DNA of 64,000 nucleotides from an uncultured Acidimicrobiaceae bacterium. GTDB lineage: Bacteria; Actinomycetota; Acidimicrobiia; Acidimicrobiales; RAAP-2. Shown piece by piece: positions 10,239 to 19,254 of this stretch (positions are counted from its first letter, which is position 1; each line of letters begins with the position of its first letter). Location of the stretch: NCBI GenBank assembly GCA_903873395.1, contig CAIQOJ010000124.1:1-64000 (forward strand), given 5' to 3'. The notes below the pieces were generated by a model. It worked only from the letters and a program-made list of their open reading frames with translations, had not been told where the DNA came from and did no database searches. Both the position numbers and the translations under genes were made by a program.

Positions 10239-11543
10239 TCAACAGGGAGTGGGGTCGAAGTTGGTGGGAATCGTTGTCGTGGTCGCCGACGGAGCAACAG
10301 TGCCCGGCGTGGTGCCACCTGGCGACGACGTCGGAGCCGGAACGGTCGTAGTGGTGGTCGACACCGTGCCATAGGGCCCAGGAGGGGGCGTGGCCGGGGT
10401 TGGGGCTGTTGGGGTGCCCAGGAACTCGGCGATGACCTGTTGAGCCTGGGGTTGCTGCACATAGAGCAAGGCGCCGAGGTAGGGGTAGTTGGAATAGGAC
10501 GCGGAGTAGGTCGGCAACGTCGAGGTGAGCAGCGAGTCCGAGGCGAACCCATGGAACTGGCGGGCGAGTGACACCAGGTCCTTGACCGAGAGGGTGGAGT
10601 CGACGGTGACACCTTGGACGACTGAACCGACGAAGGCATTCAACGTCAGTGGGTTGTACTGCTTCTCTGACTGGGTGATCAGTGCCTTCAAGAATGCGTT
10701 CTGGCGCTGGATCCTGCCGAAATCGCTGGTCCCGTCATACTGCCAGTAGCCGTTTGCGTAGTACTGGAAATGTCGACTGCGAGCCACCGCCAGTGCGTAG
10801 CCGCCACCGAGATGCTGACAGCCCGTCGAGGTGATGTTGAGGCCCGTGTAGTCGTCACGAGCCGGAGTGGGGAACGAAAGATTGATGCCGCCGATGGCAT
10901 CGACGGCTCCTCGGAACCCGACGAAATTGACCTGCACCACATGCTCGATGGAAATCCCAAAGTTGTTCTGGATGGTCTGCACCAGTTGATCGGGACCACT
11001 GTTGTAGGTGGCGTTGATCCGGTTGACCTTGCCGATCTGCGTCGTGTCTCCAGCCACGGTCACCGCAGTATCTCGTGGGATCGACAGCACGCTCACCCGC
11101 CCGGTCGCTGGCACCACGTGCACGATCTTGATGACGTCGCTGCGCTGGCCTCCGGCCGTCGACGTGTCGCCGAACGACGTCTGATCCTTTGCCGAGATGT
11201 TGGCCCGGGTGTCCGAACCGATGAGAAGCACGTTGAAGGGCGTGCCAGCCGGGGCGACCTGCAGGTGCTTTACGGTGACCTTCGTCACCTGGTTGAAGCG
11301 ATACTGCACGTAGTAGTAGCCGGTCCCTACAGCCACCAAGGCCAACGACACGAGGACGACCCCTGCGATCAGCAGGCGGTCGATCCACGGGTGCTTGGAA
11401 CGCCCACGCCTTCGTGATTCTCGGCGATCACCCTTGGTCGACGTGGCTCCACTATCGGACCCAGCATCTGGCTGAGCCGCCTGGGACGCCTTCTTCCGGC
11501 TCGCACTGTGTGCGCCGCCACGACGTCGTTCGGAGCGTGCCAT
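10239..11543 (-). CDS. LytR-CpsA-Psr (LCP) family protein
   Basis: FNVLLIGSDTR...RSDVIKIVHVVPATGRVSVLSIPRDTAV...KVNRINATY; N-terminal TM helix. Confidence 0.93.
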   Translation of the reverse strand: MARSERRRGGAHSASRKKASQAAQPDAGSDSGATSTKGDRRESRRRGRSKHPWIDRLLIAGVVLVSLALVAVGTGYYYVQYRFNQVTKVTVKHLQVAPAGTPFNVLLIGSDTRANISAKDQTSFGDTSTAGGQRSDVIKIVHVVPATGRVSVLSIPRDTAVTVAGDTTQIGKVNRINATYNSGPDQLVQTIQNNFGISIEHVVQVNFVGFRGAVDAIGGINLSFPTPARDDYTGLNITSTGCQHLGGGYALAVARSRHFQYYANGYWQYDGTSDFGRIQRQNAFLKALITQSEKQYNPLTLNAFVGSVVQGVTVDSTLSVKDLVSLARQFHGFASDSLLTSTLPTYSASYSNYPYLGALLYVQQPQAQQVIAEFLGTPTAPTPATPPPGPYGTVSTTTTTVPAPTSSPGGTTPGTVAPSATTTTIPTNFDPTPC

Positions 11544-11663
11544 TGCGTGAGGCTAGCAAGTTAGGCGGGGACTTCAGTCCCGCCCCACCTGTGAATTCCC
11601 AGAGGTGTTCCTACGGGATCGCTAGGAACATCGTAGGACCAGGCCTAAGAAGACTGGGCTATC

Positions 11664-12410
11664 TCAAACGTATCCGGCGTATCCGGTGCGATCCACGGCT
11701 CGGGCCAACTCGGGTCCACCGGTAGCCACCACCTTGCCGCCAGCGAGCACGTGAACCACATCAGGGACGAGTACGTCGAGCAGTCGGTGGAAGTGCGTGA
11801 TGGCCAAGACGCCAAGGCCCCACTCGTCGGTGGCATCCTGAACCCGTCGGCCCACATCGGCCAGGGCGTCGACGTCGAGTCCGGAGTCGATCTCGTCGAG
11901 CAGGGCGAAACGCGGACGTAGTACGGCAAGCTGCACCGTTTCGTTGCGCTTGCGCTCTCCACCGGACAGGTCCACGTTCAACGGACGGTCCAGCAGACGT
12001 TGGTCCAGGCCGATGCGGTTCGCCTCATCGTGCAACCGGCCCATGATGTCCGGTGTCGACGATGCCGACCCATCGATGGGTACGGCCGCTCGAGCCGAGG
12101 CCAGGGCATCGACAAGGGGTACTCCAGGAACTTCGATCGGGTGCTGCATGGCCAGAAACAGGCCGGCCCGTGCCCGCTGCCACGTCGGCAAGGCCAGGAG
12201 ATCGATGCCGTCGAGTGTGACTGTTCCCCCGAGGACCTCGTAACCGGGGCGACCCATGATCACGTGAGCGAGCGTGCTCTTTCCAGAACCATTGGGTCCC
12301 ATGACCGCGTGCACCTCGCCACTGCGGACGGTCAACGAAATTCCCTGGAGGATCTCCCGTCCTGGAATGCCTGCCCGCAGGTCGTCGATGACCAGTTCAC
12401 CCGTGCTCAT
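11664..12410 (-). CDS. sufC: Fe-S cluster assembly ATPase SufC (copy 2)
   Basis: GPNGSGKST, LSGGERKRNE, LLDEIDSGLDVDAL, AITHFHRLL; downstream of sufD and Rieske genes. Confidence 0.93.
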   Translation of the reverse strand: MSTGELVIDDLRAGIPGREILQGISLTVRSGEVHAVMGPNGSGKSTLAHVIMGRPGYEVLGGTVTLDGIDLLALPTWQRARAGLFLAMQHPIEVPGVPLVDALASARAAVPIDGSASSTPDIMGRLHDEANRIGLDQRLLDRPLNVDLSGGERKRNETVQLAVLRPRFALLDEIDSGLDVDALADVGRRVQDATDEWGLGVLAITHFHRLLDVLVPDVVHVLAGGKVVATGGPELARAVDRTGYAGYV

Positions 12411-12736
12411 GAAACCACCACCGAGATGTCATCGTCAGATACAACGACCTCATAGACAGGTACGGGCTTAGTGGCGGGCAAGGAGCACGGTTCGCCGGTT
12501 CGCAGGTCGAAGGTCGATCCGTGCTTGGCACATTCGAGTTCGCACTCGGCTGCCCACACCTCGCCCTCAGCCAACGACACGTCCTCATGACTGCACCGGT
12601 CGCCGATGGCGTAGTAGTCGTCTTCGATGCGCACCAAGGCCACCCGGAGGCCGGCAACATCGAAACGGCGTGCCTCCCCTGGGACAAGATCACTTCGACC
12701 GCAGAGGCGAACCAACGTCGATGATCCTTCAGTCAC
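12407..12736 (-). CDS. Rieske-type non-haem ferredoxin, SUF-linked
   Basis: CSHEDVSLAEG...CAKHGSTFDLRTGEP gives C-x-H...C-x2-H; overlaps sufD and sufC2. Confidence 0.88.
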   Translation of the reverse strand: MTEGSSTLVRLCGRSDLVPGEARRFDVAGLRVALVRIEDDYYAIGDRCSHEDVSLAEGEVWAAECELECAKHGSTFDLRTGEPCSLPATKPVPVYEVVVSDDDISVVVS

Positions 12737-14063
12737 GGGTCACCCCCGAACGCTCGGCCAGAGCAGCCCCGATCAACGGACGCACACCGGCCAGGGGAAC
12801 TTGCTCGGCGATGGCCTCGAAGAAGCCGGCGACGATGAGCTGTTCGGCCCGACCTGGTTCGATCCCGCGTGATTCCAGGTAGTACCGCTGGTCTTCGTCG
12901 ACAGGGCCAACAGTCGAACCATGACTGCACTGCACATCGTTCTCCTCGATGTCGAGGTTGGGAACCGAGTCGGCCTGAGCGCCCTCGGCCAGAACCAGGT
13001 TGTGGTTCGTCTGGCGCGCATCGGAACGCACGGCACCCTTCTGCATGCGAATCAAACCGCTGTAGACCGAGTGGGCGGTATCGGCCACTGCCCCCATGAA
13101 CAGAAGGTCACTGGTCGTTCGCGGCGCGCAGTGGTCCTGGAGGGTCCGGAAGTCCAGCATCTGGTCGTCTCGCCCGATGAATGCAGCTCGCAGCCGACTT
13201 GATGCTGACTCCCCCATCAATGCCGAGTCGGTGCGCAGCCTTGCGTAAGCCCCACCCAGCGCAACTGCATAACTTGACAACTTCGCTCGTGCAGCCAGCC
13301 GGCTCGTCTGATGAGCTAACTGCCAGGCGGCTGCACCCAGCGCCTGCACGGATACGTAGTCGACGACTGCGGCTTCCCCGAGATCGAGTTCCGTCACAGG
13401 AACGACCAAACGCTCGCACGGCACGGCAGGTGCAAGGCCCCCCAGGACCTGTTCCACAAGTGCCCCTTCATCGGCATCCACCACGACCTCGATGATGCCG
13501 ACGCCAGATTCGGCGCCTGCTCGCACAACGGTACGGGGGAACACGGCAGATCCACCAAGTCCGACCACGGCGTGAATGATCACGATTGGCGCCTCGAGCG
13601 TCACGCCTTCAGGAACGTCGATCACCACCGGGTCGGGGGCAAACGCATCGTTGAGCAGCGGGAAGTCCGTTGGCGTGGCAAGAACTGATCCCAGAAGACT
13701 TGACGATTCGGGATGATCGGTCAGGCGTCCGATGGTCATCGTCGAGGACGCCGCTTCGCCAGACACTGTGGCGAGGACACCATTGATGGTCACCACCAGG
13801 CACGAACGCGGGCCAAGCCGGTCAGCGAGGGCATGGATCCGTTCCGAGGTGGATGCACCTTGGTTCTCCGCCACCACCGGGGTGGTCGCCACCGGGGCAA
13901 AGCGGTCGAGATCGAGGCGATCGATCCGGCTGTATCGCCAGACCTCATCTTTCTCGGTCGGTAGCGCGGAAGCAGCAAAGGCCTCGGCGGCAGCCGTCCT
14001 TCGTGCCTGTAGCCACGCGTCGCCAGGCAGGCTGGCAGCAGTGTCTGGAGCGAAGGTGGGCAA
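12729..14063 (-). CDS. sufD: Fe-S cluster assembly protein SufD
   Basis: KDEVWRYSRIDRLDLDRF; ...NHNLVLAEGAQADSVPNLDIEENDVQCSHGSTVGPVDEDQRYYLESRG. Confidence 0.94.
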   Translation of the reverse strand: MPTFAPDTAASLPGDAWLQARRTAAAEAFAASALPTEKDEVWRYSRIDRLDLDRFAPVATTPVVAENQGASTSERIHALADRLGPRSCLVVTINGVLATVSGEAASSTMTIGRLTDHPESSSLLGSVLATPTDFPLLNDAFAPDPVVIDVPEGVTLEAPIVIIHAVVGLGGSAVFPRTVVRAGAESGVGIIEVVVDADEGALVEQVLGGLAPAVPCERLVVPVTELDLGEAAVVDYVSVQALGAAAWQLAHQTSRLAARAKLSSYAVALGGAYARLRTDSALMGESASSRLRAAFIGRDDQMLDFRTLQDHCAPRTTSDLLFMGAVADTAHSVYSGLIRMQKGAVRSDARQTNHNLVLAEGAQADSVPNLDIEENDVQCSHGSTVGPVDEDQRYYLESRGIEPGRAEQLIVAGFFEAIAEQVPLAGVRPLIGAALAERSGVTRD

Positions 14064-14167
14064 GAGCTGTGGACCTCAGGGGGGGAATTCGGGTGCCGGT
14101 GCGTCCGGCCCTCACCTGCACTCTACCGGGGTCGCAGGACCTACCCGTCGGGACGTACGCTTCTGCC

Positions 14168-15016
14168 ATGCCTGGATCCACTATCAACTCGTTTGCCTCT
14201 GACGTCCTGACTCTCGAGATCGACGGCCACGTGGCCACCTTGTGGCTCGATCGCCCCGAGAAGCGCAACGCCATGGGCCCAGACTTCTGGGACGACCTTC
14301 CCGTTGCCATGGCCGCGATTGCCGCCGAGCCGTCGGTTCGCGCCGTGGTCATCGCAGCCACGGGACCCCATTTCTCGGTCGGCCTCGACCTCGTGGCCAT
14401 GGCCGGACCCGTCATGGGTGGACATGGTGCAGGCACGTCTTCCCCAGCAGCTCGGGCGTGGCGCTCCCGGGCTCAGATCGTGCGCATGCAAGCCTCGGTC
14501 ACGGCAGTTGCGGACTGCAAGGTCCCGGTGATCGCCGCGGTGCAGGGTTACTGCATCGGAGGCGGAGTCGACCTCATCGCCGCTTGTGACATCCGACTGG
14601 CCAGCGCCGACGCCAGCTTCTCAATCCGTGAGGCCAAGGTGGCCATCGTGGCCGACATCGGAAGTCTGCAGCGCCTTCCCGCCATCATCGGACAGGGTCA
14701 CCTGGCTGAACTCGCCTACACCGGCAAGGACATCGATGCAGAGCGAGCCGCCACGATCGGCCTGGTCAACTCGGTCAGTGCCGACCCTGGGGCTGTTGTG
14801 GCCGACGCCCGGGCCATGGCGGCCGAGATCGCTGGCAACTCGCCGATGGCCGTGCAAGGCACCAAGGCCGTCCTCGTGGCTGGCGAAGGTCGGACGGTTG
14901 CCGAGGGGCTCGACTACGTGGCTACGTGGAATGCCGCATTCCTGCCTTCGGACGACCTCACTGAGGCCATGACCGCATTCATGGAGAAGCGACCGGGCAA
15001 CTTCACCGGGGGCTGA
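14168..15016 (+). CDS. Enoyl-CoA hydratase/crotonase family
   Basis: LWLDRPEKRNAMGPDFWDDL, VAAVQGYCIGGGVDLIAACDIRLAS; start trimmed to MPGSTINSF. Confidence 0.9.
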   Translation: MPGSTINSFASDVLTLEIDGHVATLWLDRPEKRNAMGPDFWDDLPVAMAAIAAEPSVRAVVIAATGPHFSVGLDLVAMAGPVMGGHGAGTSSPAARAWRSRAQIVRMQASVTAVADCKVPVIAAVQGYCIGGGVDLIAACDIRLASADASFSIREAKVAIVADIGSLQRLPAIIGQGHLAELAYTGKDIDAERAATIGLVNSVSADPGAVVADARAMAAEIAGNSPMAVQGTKAVLVAGEGRTVAEGLDYVATWNAAFLPSDDLTEAMTAFMEKRPGNFTGG

Positions 15017-15096
15017 TCCGGCCGGAAGAAGCTGACCTCAGCTAGGCGGCAGCCACAACTAGCTGCCTGCCCAGGTCTTGCGCACGCGCAGCTGGC

Positions 15097-15441
15097 TCAG
15101 CCCCTGCGCCACCACCGCTTGCGTTTCTGAACGCTCGGAGGCTGCTCGTCACGTCGCACCTCGGCGAGGAGATCAGGTGCGACGGCATTGACGATGTCCT
15201 CGGCTTGATCGAGCAAGGCCGCTGCTTCGTCACCAGGCACGTTGGGCATGGGTTCGAGCGGCGGCTCTACAAGCGAGCCGTGGACCCAGCCAACGTCGGC
15301 CAAGCGCGGTGCGTACGAGGAGCAGTTCTCAGGACACTTCCACGGAGCCTCGGGCGCCAGGTCCAACGCACAGAACCGAGCCACTTCGCCAGAGTCATAG
15401 GTTCGGCTCTGAAAGTGCTTGCACTCCTCACGCATCGACAT
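15097..15441 (-). CDS. Small four-cysteine protein in SUF locus
   Basis: 114 aa; C7, C24, C36, C40 in EECKHFQSRTYDSGEVARFCALDLAPEAPWKCPENC; same strand, directly downstream of sufB. Confidence 0.72.
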   Translation of the reverse strand: MSMREECKHFQSRTYDSGEVARFCALDLAPEAPWKCPENCSSYAPRLADVGWVHGSLVEPPLEPMPNVPGDEAAALLDQAEDIVNAVAPDLLAEVRRDEQPPSVQKRKRWWRRG

Positions 15442-15540
15442 GGCAGCTCCTTTGTCGTCTTGGGCTCATTCTGCCCCGACCGGCACGCGTGGTGCGCACC
15501 ATGATTCGCTGGGCGGCATCACAGGGCACCGACGTCCGAC

Positions 15541-16941
15541 TCAGCCGATCGAACCTTCCATCTGCAACTCGATCAGGCGACTCCACTCCACCGCATACTC
15601 CATGGGGAGGGTCCGGGTGATGGGTTCGATGAACCCGTTGACGATCATGCCCATGGCTTGGGTCTCCGAAAGCCCGCGACTCATCAGGTAGAAGAGCTGG
15701 TCGTCGCCGACCTTGGACACCGTGGCTTCGTGGCCGATCCGTGCATCACGTTCGCCCACTTCCATGTAGGGCTTGGTCTCCGATACCGACGTGTCGTCGA
15801 GGAGCAGGGCATCACAGCGCACAAAGCTCTTGGCTCCGCGGGCCCCCTCTTCGACCCGGACCAGACCCCGGTAGGTGGTGATGCCGGCATCCTTGGAGAT
15901 GGACTTGGAGACGATGGTTGACGTCGTCTCCGGTGCGGCATGGACCATCTTGGCGCCTGCATCCTGATGCTGGCCGGCACCGGCATATGCCACCGAAAGC
16001 ACCTCGCCGGACGCCTTGGGGCCCATGAGATAGACGGCGGGGTACTTCATGGTCAGACGGGACCCGATGTTGCCGTCGATCCATTCGACATGGGCCTCAG
16101 CCTCTGCCCGTGCCCGCTTGGTGACGAGGTTGTAGACGTTGTTCGACCAGTTCTGGATCGTCGTGTAGGTGATGCGTGAACCCTCGAGAGCGATCAGTTC
16201 GACGACAGCCGAATGCAGAGAGTCGGTCGAGTACACCGGAGCCGAGCAACCCTCGATGTAGTGCACCTGAGAACCGACGTCGGCAATGATCAACGTCCGC
16301 TCGAACTGGCCCATATTTTCGGCATTGATGCGGAAGTAGGCCTGCAGGGGCTGGTCTACCACCACGTTCGGGGGGACGTAGATGAACGAACCACCCGACC
16401 ACACCGCCGAGTTGAGAGCAGCAAACTTGTTGTCGTTGGGAGGAATGACGGTCCCGAAGTACTTGCGCACCAGATCTGGGTGTTCGCGCACGGCGGTGTC
16501 CATGTCGCAGAAGATGATCCCCAGAGCCTCGAGATCCTCACGGTTGCGGTGGAACACGACCTCGGACTCGTACTGAGCGGTCACGCCGGCCAAATACTTG
16601 CGTTCAGCCTCAGGAATGCCCAGCTTCTCGTAGGTCGACTTGATGGCATCGGGCAGGTCGTTCCAGTCCTCGACCTGGCCTGATGTTGGCTTGATGTAAT
16701 AGAAAATGTCGTCGAAGTCGAGATCCGGCATGTTCTTGGCGAACCACTGCGCCATGGGGCGACGCTCGAAGCGCTGCAGGGCCCGAAGACGGAAGTCCCG
16801 CATCCACTCGGGCTCCTTCTTCATGGTGGACATCTCGCGGACGATGTCCTCGCTCAAGCCCTTCTTGGGCTTGAAGACGTAGTCCTCTTCGTCGGACCAT
16901 CCCAGCTGGTACTTGCCGAGGTCGAGATCAGTGGGCGGCAT
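15541..16941 (-). CDS. sufB: Fe-S cluster assembly scaffold SufB
   Basis: [88 protein letters not shown]. Confidence 0.96.
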   Translation of the reverse strand: MPPTDLDLGKYQLGWSDEEDYVFKPKKGLSEDIVREMSTMKKEPEWMRDFRLRALQRFERRPMAQWFAKNMPDLDFDDIFYYIKPTSGQVEDWNDLPDAIKSTYEKLGIPEAERKYLAGVTAQYESEVVFHRNREDLEALGIIFCDMDTAVREHPDLVRKYFGTVIPPNDNKFAALNSAVWSGGSFIYVPPNVVVDQPLQAYFRINAENMGQFERTLIIADVGSQVHYIEGCSAPVYSTDSLHSAVVELIALEGSRITYTTIQNWSNNVYNLVTKRARAEAEAHVEWIDGNIGSRLTMKYPAVYLMGPKASGEVLSVAYAGAGQHQDAGAKMVHAAPETTSTIVSKSISKDAGITTYRGLVRVEEGARGAKSFVRCDALLLDDTSVSETKPYMEVGERDARIGHEATVSKVGDDQLFYLMSRGLSETQAMGMIVNGFIEPITRTLPMEYAVEWSRLIELQMEGSIG

Positions 16942-16979
16942 GCGGACTCCTGGTCGGCTGGTGATGTGGGCAATTTCCC

Positions 16980-16991
16980 CTATCTAGATAG
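16980..16991. promoter_or_regulatory. 12-bp perfect palindrome CTATCTAGATAG upstream of sufB
   Basis: Perfect palindrome about 40 bp upstream of sufB start; shares CTA-N6-TAG with the sufC1 palindrome. Confidence 0.45.
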
Positions 16992-17094
16992 TAACAACTC
17001 GCCGAGCCTGGCCGCACGGCCGCACACTCGGCCTGATAAGCACGAAGCCCTCACCTCTGGGTTGTGCACGAGATCCGAGGATTCGACGGGGCAT

Positions 17095-19023
17095 TCAGGT
17101 GGCAGTCACCGTGACCGGAAGACTCTGAGCTGCCAAGACGAGGCCGCTGCCTGAATAGACAGCCCGAAGCACATGTGATCCGGCGGCGAAGGCCAGGATC
17201 ACCTTGATCTTGCCCTTTGCTACCTGCTGAGACGCGATCGGCGTGGCGCCGTCGTAGATGGTGACAGTCCCCACGGATACCTTCGCCCTGCCCGTGACCG
17301 GAGAGGTGACCACCGCGATCACGGGGTTTTTCTTGCCCGCCCGGACTGCGACATGGCCGACGGTCAGGGTCATTGAGGTGGTCGTTGTCACCGTGAGGGT
17401 GGCGGCACTGGTGGTGGCCGACCCGGACGAGTTGGTGAACACGGCCCGGAACTGTGCGCCGGAATCGGTAAGCGCTGCACTGGTCGAATAGGTGGTCGAG
17501 GTGGCGCCGACGATGTCGGCGAACGTCGTGCCGCCGTCATTGGAGCGCTGCCACTGGACCGTCGGAGCAGGAGCGCCCGAACCTGCGGCAGTGAACGAAT
17601 AGGTCGACCCGGCGGCCACCGTCGTCGACGAGGGCGAAGACGTGACGATAGCTGCCGTTGTCGGCACCGTCACCTGGACAAGCGCTGTATAGAGGTCGAA
17701 CGAGGCGTCAGCGCCCGCCGGGTTGTCGCCTGTCGAGTTGGAATTGTCCGCCCAGACCGGGACCATGACGCCCCCATAGAACGCAAGTCCGGTGTAGTCC
17801 CCGAAGTTGGTGTTTCGGATAGACGCCGGTGGCGTGGCATACGTCGCGTTCGACGAGGCTGCTGAGATCGGGAAGTTGGTACTCCAGGTATCCCCACCGT
17901 CGATGCTGACCGAGCCGTAATAGGCGGCATTCACGCGCGTCGAGTCGCCACGGGTGTCGTACCAGGTGGCGCCTACGGCCCCTGTGGTCTGATCCACGGC
18001 GAACCCGGGCATGAAGTGCGATGCAGCAGTGCCATCGTCGTTGACCAGCACCGGGGACGACCACGTCGCTCCACCATCATCGGAGTGCATCACATAGAGC
18101 ATGGTGTTGTTCAGGTCGCTGGCCGGGGCATCCAGAAACGCCAAGTAGACCCGGCCGTCATGGGTTCCGCCGCTCTGGTCCCAGGCCAGATGGGCCTCAG
18201 AGTCGACGCCCCAGTTGGGAGCGGCCGGAATGCGGTCGAAACCGGGCACGTTGGTCGGTGCAACCTCCGTGGCGGCGGTGAACCCCAAGGGGCCGAGTCC
18301 GTCCGGGTCGACACTGACGACGACCCCACCCGTCGAACCGTTGGGACCGAAAGCGACCATCACTTGACCCTGCGGCCCGACGGATATGTCGCCAAACGAA
18401 CTGACGTTTGCGTCGGGGACAGCTTCTGGCGAGCCGAAGGTGCCGATCACTCCGAGTCCAGTGACGGAAGCGCCGACGACCGTGTTCACTCCGCCTCTGT
18501 TGTACGTGACCCACACGCTTCCATTACCCGCCGCCACAACAGGCTGGTCCGTATGGCTGGCCAACGCCTGCTGATGGGAGAACGTGGCCCCCCCGTCAGT
18601 CGACAGGGCGAAGTCGGTATAGATGAAGGCTGAGGTGCTGAGATACACAACGAAAAGGTTGCCGAACTGATCGAACGTGACCGAGGTGTTGCCCCATGCC
18701 GGTGGAAGCTTGTCGGTGGAGCAGACACATGTCGCCACCTTGGAGTGTGTCCAAGAAGCCCCACCATCACTCGAACGTGCCCCGACCAGGTTCCCGGTCT
18801 CGTCCCTGGCCAGGACGAACATCCGATTGGAATTCGAGGGATCGATGGCAACCGATCCCTCGAACTGGTTACCCGTCTGTTGGCTCAGGTTGACCACGGT
18901 GCCGACCGAAGTTGTCGGCCCAGCAGCGGTCGCCACCGCCATGTTCGGCCGGATGACTGCCAAGGCAGTTCCGGCCATGAGGGCCGACACTCCCACTGCT
19001 ACGAAACGCTTCAACGATCCCAT
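17095..19023 (-). CDS. Secreted sialidase/BNR-repeat-like protein with C-terminal Ig-like domains
   Basis: N-terminal signal; SSDGGASWTHSK, SDDGGATWSSPV, SIDGGDTWSTN Asp-box-like motifs; SYSFTAAGSGAPAPTVQWQRSNDGGTTF Ig-like. Confidence 0.8.
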   Translation of the reverse strand: MGSLKRFVAVGVSALMAGTALAVIRPNMAVATAAGPTTSVGTVVNLSQQTGNQFEGSVAIDPSNSNRMFVLARDETGNLVGARSSDGGASWTHSKVATCVCSTDKLPPAWGNTSVTFDQFGNLFVVYLSTSAFIYTDFALSTDGGATFSHQQALASHTDQPVVAAGNGSVWVTYNRGGVNTVVGASVTGLGVIGTFGSPEAVPDANVSSFGDISVGPQGQVMVAFGPNGSTGGVVVSVDPDGLGPLGFTAATEVAPTNVPGFDRIPAAPNWGVDSEAHLAWDQSGGTHDGRVYLAFLDAPASDLNNTMLYVMHSDDGGATWSSPVLVNDDGTAASHFMPGFAVDQTTGAVGATWYDTRGDSTRVNAAYYGSVSIDGGDTWSTNFPISAASSNATYATPPASIRNTNFGDYTGLAFYGGVMVPVWADNSNSTGDNPAGADASFDLYTALVQVTVPTTAAIVTSSPSSTTVAAGSTYSFTAAGSGAPAPTVQWQRSNDGGTTFADIVGATSTTYSTSAALTDSGAQFRAVFTNSSGSATTSAATLTVTTTTSMTLTVGHVAVRAGKKNPVIAVVTSPVTGRAKVSVGTVTIYDGATPIASQQVAKGKIKVILAFAAGSHVLRAVYSGSGLVLAAQSLPVTVTAT

Positions 19024-19254
19024 CGGTGCACATCTTTCTCAACGTCGTACCGCCTGCCCACAAGCACTCCGCGTCCCTCAACCTATCCGGCTTCGCATCT
19101 TCATCACACTGACCGACGGTGCACAACCAGGCGATGGCGTGCCTGGGTGATCTGACGCTGCCCTCCTTCTGCCCGCCCAATGCAGCGGTTGACCCAGCGA
19201 TCGACGCAACGAACCCTGAACCCACATCGAGGACGGCCGTGCCATTGTGTGCCT

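Noticed and set aside
12407-12736. Rieske ferredoxin in suf operon as a novelty
   Set aside because: A Rieske gene between sufD and sufC is, to my knowledge, common in actinobacterial suf operons
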